From contig JAQUQN010000001.1 in the NCBI GenBank assembly GCA_028716065.1, forward strand, positions 1 through 64,000: DNA of 64,000 nucleotides, given 5' to 3'. Each line of letters begins with the position of its first letter. The first letter of the stretch is position 1. Under the pieces are notes generated by a model. The model ran no database searches. It was not told where the DNA came from and saw only the letters and a list, made by a program, of their open reading frames with translations. Origin of the DNA: Candidatus Omnitrophota bacterium. Its GTDB lineage: Bacteria; Omnitrophota; Gorgyraeia; 2-01-FULL-45-10. The translations under genes were made by a program, and so were the position numbers. Below, piece by piece: positions 26,508 through 35,206 of this stretch.

Positions 26508-27860
26508 GTGGAAACAAAAAAAGGTTTTGTCCTGATCATAGTATTGGCGTTTTTAGCGGTGGTGTCTCTCATGGCAGGCGTTATTATATATATCGGCGTG
26601 AATGAGCTTTCGCAGGCGACAAGGAGGAATGATTTCGAAAGGGCTTATTATCTCGCCATATCGGGAGCTCAGATGCAGTATTTATACTATATAAAACAGG
26701 GCACATCCGATCTGGCCGAACAGGAAGTGTTGATAGATACGGTAGACGGTAAACAGGTCAAGGGATATTTTAATCCTCGCGCCTATCCTCTAGAGCAAGA
26801 TGGCGAAGTGGATATAGTATCGGTCGGATGCGTAAATAAAGGCGCGTTTAACGAGTGCCGTGTTACCATGGTAGTTAAATATTATCAGTCCCCATCGATA
26901 GCGTCGCCGGGCATGATAACGATGACGGGACATAAAACATTGATCTTTATATCCAGAGTTACCGTGAATGAAAGCGTGGGAAGCAACACTGGTATAAATC
27001 CCATCCAATATGTGTCGCTCCCGGAATATAGAAAAGTAGCAAACCCCGATCTTACAGCACTTTCTTACTGGATAGACGCGAGTGATCCATATAACGTGAA
27101 AGCGCTCTATGACACGAATGGAAACGGAGCGCGTATCACGGATCAAAATACGGATGGGACGATTACAATAGACGACGCCATACTTCAGGGGCAGGGAGAT
27201 CCTATTCTGATAGAGCAGTGTAAATCTATATTCAGGGCGGACAATCCCTATCATCCGGGAGGCGGTGAAGAATACGGCGCGATAGACGACCTCGATGCCT
27301 TTTACGAATATTATACTCACGATTTGAATTATAAAGATCCCAGCCATCCACTGCAGGTAGCTCCGGGCGAGCTAAATTATTATCAGGGGGATCAGACTTT
27401 TGATCCGTGGTTTCATCCGAATAATAAAGAGATAACTTTCGTTGATGGCAATGTCACCATCTGGTTCAGCGATGAAAATTGGTCCGGAGACCCCAAAGAC
27501 CACACGATAGTATCCACCAAAAATATCGCGGTTAATTATCTCACTAACCGCGCTAGCGATAGATTAACGCTCATAGCGTATGGTAACGTTACGTTTGATT
27601 ACGGTATAAGTTTTCTTCAGGTAAACGGGGACGTGGTAGTGCAGGCCGGAGGCAATTTTATCGCGAAGTACGGCGGTCAGACAAACGGGACAATGTTTGC
27701 CAATACTGGCATAACAGTCGACACGATAGGTTCGATAGGCCTGATCTTTAACCGTATCCTTAATAATGAAAAGTTTGACCGCTCCGATCCGGATCAGATA
27801 CCTTTAGGATTGCATCCGGACTATCCTAAGCCTAGACAATCATTATGGCAGAGGCCTTGA
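26508..27860 (+). CDS. PilX/GspK-like minor pilin with EF-hand loop
   Basis: 450 residues from GTG 26508. The N-terminus METKKGFVLIIVLAFLAVVSLMAGVIIYI is the PilX_N / GspK type: a pilin-like helix lacking the +5 glutamate. A conserved RAYYLAISGAQMQYLYYI segment (about 46-63), typical of PilX-like proteins, follows. Near residues 217-228, DQNTDGTITIDD fits a complete 12-residue EF-hand loop (D1, N3, D5, T7, T9, D12), preceded by a DTNGNG half-loop. The large C-terminal domain is not recognised. GspK proteins cap the pseudopilus tip and bind calcium, which agrees with the motif; this placement is inference. Confidence 0.75.
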   Translation: METKKGFVLIIVLAFLAVVSLMAGVIIYIGVNELSQATRRNDFERAYYLAISGAQMQYLYYIKQGTSDLAEQEVLIDTVDGKQVKGYFNPRAYPLEQDGEVDIVSVGCVNKGAFNECRVTMVVKYYQSPSIASPGMITMTGHKTLIFISRVTVNESVGSNTGINPIQYVSLPEYRKVANPDLTALSYWIDASDPYNVKALYDTNGNGARITDQNTDGTITIDDAILQGQGDPILIEQCKSIFRADNPYHPGGGEEYGAIDDLDAFYEYYTHDLNYKDPSHPLQVAPGELNYYQGDQTFDPWFHPNNKEITFVDGNVTIWFSDENWSGDPKDHTIVSTKNIAVNYLTNRASDRLTLIAYGNVTFDYGISFLQVNGDVVVQAGGNFIAKYGGQTNGTMFANTGITVDTIGSIGLIFNRILNNEKFDRSDPDQIPLGLHPDYPKPRQSLWQRP

Positions 27861-27866
27861 GCTTTT

Positions 27867-28418
27867 ATGCAGAATAGAAGTATTCTTTTTATAAATATAA
27901 TATTAGGCGTATGTTTGGTTATTATCGTTACGGTGATATTTTACAAGGAATTGCGGGTGGCGTTGTCGAGAAACGTAATTTCCGAAAAGAAGCCCCTGGA
28001 GGAGGGGACGGACGGTTATAATTTCCACGGCAGGGTTGAAAGAAAGTCCCAGACTGATCTTAAAAAAATAATAAGAGAGAAGATTGCTTCCGAAAAACGC
28101 AAAATGGCCGGAAAACCATTATCCAGAGGTACTGGTTTATCGGCGCAGTCCACGGATAAGGATGTGGGTGAAAATATGATGAGGCGGTGGGCGAAAGTAA
28201 GCCCGGAAGATAAAGAGAATTTCATTAAAAGTCTGGATGAGCAGATTTTAAAAGCCAAGGGTGTTTTAAAGTTGAATCCCGAGGACACGGAAGCAAAAAA
28301 CGAGCTGTTTATGAGTGAAACCACAAAGAAGCTGGTCATGAGTGGTTTTGATTACAGGTCCATAGAGGCTGCGATAAAGGGTGAGGAAGATTTCTCCAAA
28401 GTCCAAATTAAAAAATAG
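27867..28418 (+). CDS. Uncharacterised single-pass membrane protein in the pilus operon
   Basis: 183 residues, no family recognised. A membrane helix (about residues 6-25, ILFINIILGVCLVIIVTVIF) is followed by a charged, lysine-rich region that looks largely helical (KKIIREKIASEKRKMAGK near 65-82, then PEDKENFIKSLDEQILKAKGVL near 113-134). It sits between the PilX-like pilin and pilM with short gaps, so a role in the pilus machine is likely from context only. Confidence 0.7.
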   Translation: MQNRSILFINIILGVCLVIIVTVIFYKELRVALSRNVISEKKPLEEGTDGYNFHGRVERKSQTDLKKIIREKIASEKRKMAGKPLSRGTGLSAQSTDKDVGENMMRRWAKVSPEDKENFIKSLDEQILKAKGVLKLNPEDTEAKNELFMSETTKKLVMSGFDYRSIEAAIKGEEDFSKVQIKK

Positions 28419-28427
28419 GGCGCTATT

Positions 28428-29438
28428 ATGATATCGAAGCCGCAACTTAAATTAATAAATCGTGTAGGCCTAGACATAGGAAGTTCGTCTATCAAGTTGA
28501 TGGAGGTTTCAGGCGCCTCCGGCGCGCAAAAGATAACGGCGCTGGGAACGAAAAAAATAAGGGATCTTTCCAGACAATCGCTTACAAATTCTATTAAGAG
28601 TTTAACGCAGGAAATAAAAGTGAATTCAAGCGAGGCGGTTCTGTCCGTCTCCGGCGCATCGGTAATAGTAAGGTTCATCTCGATGCCCAGAATGAGCGAA
28701 AAGGAACTTAAGGGCGCCGTCAGGTTCGAAGCTGAGAAATTCATCCCTTTCGATATAAAAGACTGCATGATCGATTTTCATATTTTAAGCCGGAACGAAC
28801 GCGAAAATAAGACAGATGTTGTCCTGGCGCTGGCCAAGAAAGATCTTGTTGAGCAAAGGGTCAAGGCCGTGGAAGACGCGGGTTTCAGCGTAGGCGTGAT
28901 GGATGTAGATTCGTTCGCCGTGACAAACGCGTTTTTGAAGAATTTTCCTTCTTTAGAGAGCGACAATACGTGCGCCATTATCAATGTCGGAGCCAGTTAT
29001 ACTAACTTAAGTCTTGTAAAAGGGGGTCTACTCTGTTTCGTAAGGGATATAGCCATAGGCGGCAACGAGTTTAACGCAGCCATGGCCAGGGAACTAGGGA
29101 TGGATGAGTCAGGCTGTGAAGCTTTAAAGATCAGCCCCGGCCAGAAGGCTAAAGGCGTGAAGGATTCCTTAAAAAATATACTCGGTAACCTGATAGACGA
29201 GATCAGGTTATCGTTCAGTTATTATGAAAACCAGTTCGGCAGGAACGTCGGATCGATCTATCTGTCCGGAGGAAGTTCGCGGCTTGTCGGTTTAGGCGAT
29301 GCATTCGAAGATGCTTTCGGGCTTAAACCGGAGATCTGGGATCCGCTTAAGTTTTTAGATGTTTCTTCGATGGATGTAAAAAAACTGGAAGAATTGAGAA
29401 GTTCCATGGCCGTGGCGGCCGGTTTGATGCTGAGGTAA
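28428..29438 (+). CDS. pilM: Pilus assembly actin-like ATPase PilM
   Basis: 336 residues with actin-fold phosphate loops: VGLDIGSSSIKLMEV near residues 13-27, INVGASYTNLSLV near 185-197, and LSGGSSRLVGLGDAF near 281-295. The central KFIPFDIKDCMIDFHIL motif is characteristic of PilM. PilM is cytoplasmic and binds the N-terminal INLLP tail of PilN, whose gene is next. Together PilMNOP form the alignment complex linking motor and secretin. Confidence 0.95.
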   Translation: MISKPQLKLINRVGLDIGSSSIKLMEVSGASGAQKITALGTKKIRDLSRQSLTNSIKSLTQEIKVNSSEAVLSVSGASVIVRFISMPRMSEKELKGAVRFEAEKFIPFDIKDCMIDFHILSRNERENKTDVVLALAKKDLVEQRVKAVEDAGFSVGVMDVDSFAVTNAFLKNFPSLESDNTCAIINVGASYTNLSLVKGGLLCFVRDIAIGGNEFNAAMARELGMDESGCEALKISPGQKAKGVKDSLKNILGNLIDEIRLSFSYYENQFGRNVGSIYLSGGSSRLVGLGDAFEDAFGLKPEIWDPLKFLDVSSMDVKKLEELRSSMAVAAGLMLR

Positions 29439-29448
29439 ATTTAAATAG

Positions 29449-30126
29449 ATGATAGAGATCAATCTGTTACCGGAACAACGCAAGAAGAAGACAAGACAGG
29501 CCCAGCTGCCCAAATTGGATTTAGGGCAAATACCTGTTCTGAAGATCATGGCGGGGTTTCTTGTAATACTTTTAGTTTTACAGACAGCCTTATTTTTTAT
29601 CGGTATTTATTGCAGGATCAACCTTACTTCGTTGAACGCCAAATACAAGAAGATCCTGCCTGAGAAGCAAGAAGCCGATAGATTGAAAGCCATGACCGAT
29701 TCGATGAGCAAGAAGGTGAAGAGCATCGATGACCTCATGGAGAACCGTCTGGATTGGGCCAGGAAATTAAGCGACCTGGATGATTGCCTGACGCCCGGGG
29801 TGTGGTTGAGCGCGCTTAGCTATGATGAAGAGGCCGTTGAAAGGCCCATTGCTTCCGGCAGTGTGGCGATTACCGGTAAGGCAAAGGAAGGTAAGATAAA
29901 GACCGAAAGCGCCGTTGTAAGGCGTCTATTATTGTCGGGGTACGCGCTGACCATGGGCGAGGAAGGTACATCATTAATAGGCAGGTTCATCAAAAGCCTC
30001 AAAGATAACAGCGATTTTTATTCAGATTTTGGTAAGATAGAACTCGGATCAATAAAGAGAGACAGGTTTGACAAACAGGAAGTCATGAATTTCAGGATAT
30101 TGTGTTTCTTCAAGGAGAATAGATGA
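29449..30126 (+). CDS. pilN: Pilus alignment-complex protein PilN
   Basis: 225 residues. Starts MIEINLLPEQRKKK, the PilM-binding motif, followed by one membrane helix (about 31-53), a coiled-coil-like stretch and a periplasmic ferredoxin-like domain. Ends in an ATGA overlap with pilO. Somewhat longer than many PilN proteins. Confidence 0.92.
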   Translation: MIEINLLPEQRKKKTRQAQLPKLDLGQIPVLKIMAGFLVILLVLQTALFFIGIYCRINLTSLNAKYKKILPEKQEADRLKAMTDSMSKKVKSIDDLMENRLDWARKLSDLDDCLTPGVWLSALSYDEEAVERPIASGSVAITGKAKEGKIKTESAVVRRLLLSGYALTMGEEGTSLIGRFIKSLKDNSDFYSDFGKIELGSIKRDRFDKQEVMNFRILCFFKENR

Positions 30127-30716
30127 TAGATATTCTTGAGAGGTTAAATAAGAACAAAAAACAGGCCATGATATTTTTCATCGCGGCCTTTGTCATAGTC
30201 GTCATACTGTATTTTTATATATTGCTCTTGCCGCAAATAATGGCCTTGACGGATATCCTGGGTCAGACGGGCAAGCGGGTTTTCGAGTTGAAAGAGGCCC
30301 AGGCTGCCGTATCCAATATAGATAATCTTAAAAAGGCCGTGAAGGTCTATAATGAAAAGATAGATATTTACGAGAAGAGGCTGCCCGCGGAAAATGAGAT
30401 CCCGACTTTGCTTGAAAGCCTTTCGATCATGGCAAGGGATTCCAACGTGAAGATAATCGGCATAACGCCCGTGACACTTTTCGGTGATCAGAAAAAGCCA
30501 AGGGGCCGGATATATCAGGAATTCCCGATCCAGGTAAGCGCCAAGGCGGGATATCATGAGCTGGGGTGTTTTTTAGGCCGGCTCGAAAATGCGGACCGTT
30601 TCATGAAGGTTATAGATATAAATATAAATGCCGACGCCGCTACGCCAAAAAAACATGATGTGGAGCTTGTAGTCGCTACGTATATATTACTTAAAGAGGC
30701 CGGTAAGACGAGATGA
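30123..30716 (+). CDS. pilO: Pilus alignment-complex protein PilO
   Basis: 197 residues with one membrane helix (about 15-38), a coiled coil (about 45-90) and a GspM/PilO-type periplasmic domain with FPIQVSAKAGYHELGCFLGRLENADR near 136-161, the family's best-conserved segment. PilO pairs with PilN in the periplasm. The start overlaps pilN and the end overlaps pilP by four bases each. Confidence 0.92.
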   Translation: MIDILERLNKNKKQAMIFFIAAFVIVVILYFYILLLPQIMALTDILGQTGKRVFELKEAQAAVSNIDNLKKAVKVYNEKIDIYEKRLPAENEIPTLLESLSIMARDSNVKIIGITPVTLFGDQKKPRGRIYQEFPIQVSAKAGYHELGCFLGRLENADRFMKVIDININADAATPKKHDVELVVATYILLKEAGKTR

Positions 30717-31099
30717 GGACAAAATATATCTGTTTGATGATAAGCATTTTCACTTTTGTCAGCGTAAATATACATGCCGGTAAGGCGCCCTTCAAATATG
30801 AAGCAAGGGGAAGGCGCGATCCGTTCATTCCCTTGATAAGCACCGACCGGTCGTCGCAGATCTCGCTGAAAGACGTCGTTTCCGTGGATGAATTAAAACT
30901 GGAAGGCATAGCCACTACCGGGTCCGGAGGCAAGAGATTTGCCATCATGAACGGCGAGATGCTCAAGGAGAATGAAAAGATAGGCAATGTAAAAATCAAA
31001 CAGATATCCAATGCAGAAGTTCTATTGACGATATCTGAAAAGGAATATATAATCAGTTTACCTAAAAAAGAGGAGGGTCTGAAGAGTGGGAAAGAATAA
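30713..31099 (+). CDS. pilP: PilP-like periplasmic protein
   Basis: 128 residues with a signal peptide (MRTKYICLMISIFTFVSVNIHAG) and the PilP/GspC core: RDPFIPL near 34-40, ELKLEGIA near 61-68, then AIMNGEMLKENEKIGNVKIKQISNAEVLL. PilP links the PilNO dimer to the PilQ secretin. No typical lipobox cysteine, unlike Pseudomonas PilP. It is followed by pilQ with a 14-base overlap, supporting the call. Confidence 0.85.
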   Translation: MRTKYICLMISIFTFVSVNIHAGKAPFKYEARGRRDPFIPLISTDRSSQISLKDVVSVDELKLEGIATTGSGGKRFAIMNGEMLKENEKIGNVKIKQISNAEVLLTISEKEYIISLPKKEEGLKSGKE

Positions 31100-32741
31100 A
31101 CTTATTAGTTTCGGTTTGTTGTCCGTGGCGCTTTTTGTTTTTACCTCCATGGTTACGTCTTCGGCAGATGAAGGTCCCGCAACGCCGATGGCGGAAGAGG
31201 CCGAAGGAGCGGTTACTGAGCCGGCGGCAGCCGTTGAAGGAGCAGGATCTCAGTCTCCTGCCTCGGACGCGGAAATCGCCTCCGAAACGAACGAACCGGA
31301 AGAGGTTTCCAAATTAGAGCCGGGTTATATCACGGTCAATTTCAAGGGAGCGGATATAAGGACAGTGCTCGCCTATATAGCCGAGGTCTCCGGGATAGAT
31401 ATAGTTCCGGCGCCTGACGTCAAGGGCGTCGTCGATCTGAAGCTTACAAACAAGCCCTGGAAGGTGGCCATGGACCTCATAGCCAAAAACTATGGCCTGG
31501 CATATGAAAAGGAGGGCGACATAATAAGGGTCGTGACGCTCGACAAGATAAAGCAGGAGGAGCTCATTACCCAGGCCTTTACGCTGAACTACGGAAAGGC
31601 GAAGGATATAGTCTCTTCGATACAAAATATCGTCAGCGAGAGAGGCAAGGTGATGTATGATGACAGGACCAACATCCTGCTTGTCACCGATATTCCAACC
31701 AACTTATATAAGATAGGCGAGATCATTGGCAAACTTGATAAAAAGACCGATCAGGTCCTCATCGAGGCCAGGGTAATTGAGACAGTGCTGGGCGAAGATG
31801 AAAAACTCGGCATAGACTGGAATATCAAATTCACGGCTACCGGAGCGAAGCGGCCGACCACACTGCCGTTTGAAGCGTTCAAGACACCTTTCAATACTAA
31901 GTCAGGCGAAATGCAGGCGTATTTCCCGCAGGTCCAGGTAGCGGCTCCGACGAGCACGACCGAGACCGTTGGAGGCGCCACAGTGTCGACCGAATCGGCG
32001 CTATTCCCTTCCTCGGCTACAGGTGTTTTCAGCTTTCCATATGCAGCGGCAAGCGATTTTTCATTCGGCACTTTGGATTTTTCACAATTTCAGGCCGTTT
32101 TGGAAATGATAAAATCAAGGTCTGACACTGATCTCGTTTCCAATCCGAGGATAGCGACCCTGAATAATACCGAAGCCTTAATCAACGTGGGGCAGACGAT
32201 AAACCTGCCGACGTATGAACGGAATTCCACGACCGGTAAGATGGAGATAACCGGGTATGACGCCAAGGACCTGGGCATAATACTCAAGGTTACCCCGCAC
32301 ATAAACGATTCCGGAGAGATAGTCGTGGATCTCTTCCCGGAAATAAGCGATCTCATAAGATATGACACACTGGATGCGGCCTCCGGGATCGTAGCGCCCG
32401 TATTCTCCGCAAGGCAGGCAAAGACCCAGGTGATGATAAAGGACGGCGATACGATATTCATAGGCGGCCTCATAAAAGAGAACAATGTGAACACGAAAAA
32501 GAAGATGCCGTTCTTCGGGGATATCCTGGGAGATGTCCCTTACCTGGGGCTCTTATTTACAAAGAAAGAGATAACAAAACGGAAGACAGAACTGGTATTC
32601 TTCATAACCGTCAACCTCATGAAGACGGGGAAAGAGATCAAGACTTCCCCCAAGCCGGAAAAGTCGTATCAACCCACGTTCGTCGCTACGCAGGAACCGG
32701 ATAAGACTCCGAAAAAGAGAATGAAGAAGATGATGTTCTGA
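31086..32741 (+). CDS. pilQ: Outer-membrane secretin PilQ/GspD
   Basis: 551 residues from GTG 31086 behind GGAGGG. Signal-type N-terminus, an alanine/glutamate-rich linker (about 30-75), an STN/N0-like domain (TVNFKGADIRTVLAYIAEVSGID near 80-102), an N1-type domain (AFTLNYGKAKDIVSSIQNIV near 158-177), and the secretin beta domain with LVSNPRIATLNNTEALINVG near 345-364 and a C-terminal VPYLGLLFTKKEITKRKTELVFFITV. It forms the outer-membrane pore for the pilus, and its presence is the clearest evidence for a diderm cell. Confidence 0.95.
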   Translation: MGKNKLISFGLLSVALFVFTSMVTSSADEGPATPMAEEAEGAVTEPAAAVEGAGSQSPASDAEIASETNEPEEVSKLEPGYITVNFKGADIRTVLAYIAEVSGIDIVPAPDVKGVVDLKLTNKPWKVAMDLIAKNYGLAYEKEGDIIRVVTLDKIKQEELITQAFTLNYGKAKDIVSSIQNIVSERGKVMYDDRTNILLVTDIPTNLYKIGEIIGKLDKKTDQVLIEARVIETVLGEDEKLGIDWNIKFTATGAKRPTTLPFEAFKTPFNTKSGEMQAYFPQVQVAAPTSTTETVGGATVSTESALFPSSATGVFSFPYAAASDFSFGTLDFSQFQAVLEMIKSRSDTDLVSNPRIATLNNTEALINVGQTINLPTYERNSTTGKMEITGYDAKDLGIILKVTPHINDSGEIVVDLFPEISDLIRYDTLDAASGIVAPVFSARQAKTQVMIKDGDTIFIGGLIKENNVNTKKKMPFFGDILGDVPYLGLLFTKKEITKRKTELVFFITVNLMKTGKEIKTSPKPEKSYQPTFVATQEPDKTPKKRMKKMMF

Positions 32742-32764
32742 AATCCGACCCTGCCGAGCCGGAA

Positions 32765-33073
32765 GTGAGCGTTCAAAAATTGAAAGTTGTATTCTCTAAA
32801 TCAGGAGAGATGATCTTCATATCGCATCTGGACCTGGTCCGGCTTTTTCAGAGGGCATCACGGCGTTCCGGACTTCCCGTGGTCCTGACACAGGGGTTCA
32901 ATCCGCACTACAAGATCAGCATAATGAAGGCATTGAAACTCGGCGTTGAAAGCAATGGTGAGGTTGCGACCTTTTACATGAATGAAAAGGTCGGGCCTGA
33001 TCTGTTTATAAGACACATGAATGAAAAATTACCCGATGGGATAAGGATCATCGGGGCTGAGGAGACAGTATAA
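32765..33073 (+). CDS. Short DUF2344 / TIGR03936-type protein
   Basis: 102 residues from GTG 32765. It matches the N-terminal half of DUF2344 (KVVFSKSGEMIFISHLDLVRLFQRASRRSGLPVVLTQGFNPHYKIS). The family is usually about 200 residues; here the protein ends after LPDGIRIIGAEETV and rng starts two bases later, so there is no room for the missing half. DUF2344 is normally adjacent or fused to the TIGR03960 radical SAM protein (here at 14874). Function unknown; the short form may be lineage-specific or decayed. Confidence 0.85.
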   Translation: MSVQKLKVVFSKSGEMIFISHLDLVRLFQRASRRSGLPVVLTQGFNPHYKISIMKALKLGVESNGEVATFYMNEKVGPDLFIRHMNEKLPDGIRIIGAEETV

Positions 33074-33074
33074 T

Positions 33075-34595
33075 ATGGCCAGAGAGATATTCATTAATGT
33101 CACTCCGCAGGAAAAGCGCGTCGCGATCCTGGAGAATAAAAAGCTGGAGGAGTTTTACATAGAACGGCCGGACTCCGTAAATCTCGTGGGCAATATCTAC
33201 AAGGGGAAAGTGGAGTCTGTCCTTCAGGGCATAGACGCGGCGTTCGTGGATCTCGGCCTCGAGAAGAACGGTTTTCTGTACGTGTCCGATGTCGTGACGA
33301 GCGCCTCGAGTTATGAAAAATTACTTGAGGAACCCGATGAGGAGTACAAGGCGCAGATCGAGAAGGAGAAGGCGCTTCCGTCGATAACCGAGGTGCTGAA
33401 AAAAGGCGACGAGGTGCTGGTGCAGATCGTGAAGGAGCCCATACGGTCGAAGGGCGCGAGATTGACCACGCATATAAGCATACCCGGCCGGTTTCTTGTG
33501 ATGATGCCGTTCGATCCGAACATAGGCATCTCAAAAAGAATAGAGGATAAGCGCGAGAGGGCGAGGATACGAAAGATAATCGATGACCTGAAACTGCCGA
33601 AAGAGATAGGCTTCATCGTGAGGACCGCCGCGCAGGGGGCCACTCAAAAAGAATTTTTCCGGGAAGTGCGCTATCTCATGGGGTTATGGGGGAATATCAA
33701 ATACAAGGGCAAGAAGGCCAGGGCGCCCCAGCTTGTCCACGAAGAGTATGACCTGATTCTGAGGACGGCGCGCGATATTTTCAGAAGCGGCACTTCGAGG
33801 CTGGAGATCGATTCGAAGGTGGAATTCAAAAGGGTTTTAAGGTTTTTGAATATATGCGCCCCCCAGATGAAGGGGTCTCTAAAATTATACCACGAGAAGA
33901 TGCCTCTATTCGAAAAGTACGATATCGAACGCCAGATAGAGAAGGTATATAACAGAAATGTCCAGTTGAAGAGCGGCGGTTACCTGGTCTTTGACGAGAC
34001 CGAGAGCCTGGTTGCCATCGATGTCAATTCGGGCAAGTCCGTGAGGGGAAGGAATCTGGAGGATACGGCCTTCAGGACCAACCTGGAAGCGGCCTCGGAG
34101 ATAGCCAGGCAGCTCAGGCTTCGCGACATAGGCGGTATAATAATAATAGACTTCATAGACATGGAGATACACGGCCACCGCAAGACGGTCTTCAGGGCCC
34201 TGGAGAGGGCCCTTGAAGAAGACAAGGCAAAGACAAAGATATTGAACATATCGAGTATAGGGCTTGTCGAGATGACCCGCCAGCGGGTAAGGCCGAGCGT
34301 GGCAGGTAAGCATTATCAGAAGTGCCCCTATTGCAGCGGCAGGGGGGCGGTCAAGTCCGCGGAGACGATATCGATAGAACTCATGAGAAAGCTGGGCGCC
34401 GTCCTTGCGGAGTCCTCGAGAGTAAGAGAGTTATTCGTCTTCCTGCACCCGGAAGTCGCTTCCTACATCTGTGCGCCGGATAAGATCAGGAGCATGATAA
34501 AGCCGCTTGAGAGGAACTTCAGGAAGAATATACGCATAATAGAGGAACCCAGCCTTCACATGGAGGATATAAAGATCGAGCAAGGAAGGTCTTGA
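33075..34595 (+). CDS. rng: Ribonuclease G/E family protein
   Basis: 506 residues: an S1 domain with NIYKGKVESVLQGIDAAFVDLGLEKNGFL near 40-68, the RNase H-like and DNase I-like catalytic parts with VAIDVNSGK near 312-320 and GGIIIIDFIDM near 354-364 (magnesium-binding aspartates), and a zinc-link CPYC near 418-421. Length matches RNase G rather than RNase E, with no long C-terminal scaffold. It processes rRNA and degrades mRNA. Follows DUF2344 by two bases. Confidence 0.95.
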   Translation: MAREIFINVTPQEKRVAILENKKLEEFYIERPDSVNLVGNIYKGKVESVLQGIDAAFVDLGLEKNGFLYVSDVVTSASSYEKLLEEPDEEYKAQIEKEKALPSITEVLKKGDEVLVQIVKEPIRSKGARLTTHISIPGRFLVMMPFDPNIGISKRIEDKRERARIRKIIDDLKLPKEIGFIVRTAAQGATQKEFFREVRYLMGLWGNIKYKGKKARAPQLVHEEYDLILRTARDIFRSGTSRLEIDSKVEFKRVLRFLNICAPQMKGSLKLYHEKMPLFEKYDIERQIEKVYNRNVQLKSGGYLVFDETESLVAIDVNSGKSVRGRNLEDTAFRTNLEAASEIARQLRLRDIGGIIIIDFIDMEIHGHRKTVFRALERALEEDKAKTKILNISSIGLVEMTRQRVRPSVAGKHYQKCPYCSGRGAVKSAETISIELMRKLGAVLAESSRVRELFVFLHPEVASYICAPDKIRSMIKPLERNFRKNIRIIEEPSLHMEDIKIEQGRS

Positions 34596-34620
34596 CGGAA
34601 AAAGAGCTCTGTGATATAGT
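34592..34620 (+). promoter_or_regulatory. Promoter for rplU-rpmA-obgE, overlapping the rng stop
   Basis: TTGACG (34592-34597), 17-base spacer, TATAGT (34615-34620) with extended TG at 34612-34613. It overlaps the rng stop codon and precedes rplU by 29 bases, giving a short leader with GGAGG. Confidence 0.8.
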
Positions 34621-34648
34621 ATTCGTCCTAACTTTATGGAGGTAATAG

Positions 34649-34969
34649 ATGTTCGCGATAGTTGAGACAGGCGGAAAACAGTATAAAGTGGCCAAGGATA
34701 CTGTAATACTGGCAGAGTTAATAAAAGCGAAAGATGGCCAGTCGATAAAGCTTAATAAGGTGCTGCTTGTCAAAGAAGGCAACTCCGTTCATGTCGGGAC
34801 GCCATATATCAAAGGCGCAACCGTGACATGTGAGGTATTGAGCCATTTGAGGCAGGATAAGGTAGTGGCCTTCAAGTACAGGAAGCGAAAGAGCAGCAAG
34901 AAGAAAATCGGCCATCGGCAGAATCTTATCAAGCTGAAAGTAAAAGAGATAGAGATAGCGAAGGGGTGA
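34649..34969 (+). CDS. rplU: Ribosomal protein bL21
   Basis: 106 residues starting MFAIVETGGKQYKVAKDTVI, the universal bL21 start, with VGTPYIKGATVTCEVLSH and the C-terminal KRRKSSKKKIGHRQNL-type motif (here KRKSSKKKIGHRQNLIKLKV). ATG 34649 has GGAGGT 6-11 bases upstream. Large-subunit protein binding 23S rRNA; conserved pairing with rpmA. Confidence 0.97.
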   Translation: MFAIVETGGKQYKVAKDTVILAELIKAKDGQSIKLNKVLLVKEGNSVHVGTPYIKGATVTCEVLSHLRQDKVVAFKYRKRKSSKKKIGHRQNLIKLKVKEIEIAKG

Positions 34970-34975
34970 TTAGCA

Positions 34976-35206
34976 ATGGCTCATATGGTAAACGGCAGGA
35001 TAAGCAAGCCCAAGTGGCTCGGCGTCAAGACATACGGCGGCGAGACGGTGAGGGCCGGAAATATAATCCTCAAGCAGAGAGGCTTGCAATTTAAAGCGGG
35101 CCTCAATGTGGGTACGGGTAAAGATCATACTCTGTTTGCGCTGGTTGACGGCAAGGTAAAGTTCGATCCCCGAAAAATAGTGAGCGTTATTCAGAGCGCT
35201 AAATAA
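34976..35206 (+). CDS. rpmA: Ribosomal protein bL27 with divergent N-terminal tail
   Basis: 76 residues. From [23 protein letters not shown] onward it is a clear bL27 ([18 protein letters not shown]). The first 14 residues, [14 protein letters not shown], replace the usual AHKKgGGSsrNGRDS tail, with the glycine/serine cluster missing and a length about 9 short of typical. In other bacteria this tail reaches toward the peptidyl-transferase centre. Positioned as usual between rplU and obgE. Confidence 0.95.
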   Translation: MAHMVNGRISKPKWLGVKTYGGETVRAGNIILKQRGLQFKAGLNVGTGKDHTLFALVDGKVKFDPRKIVSVIQSAK

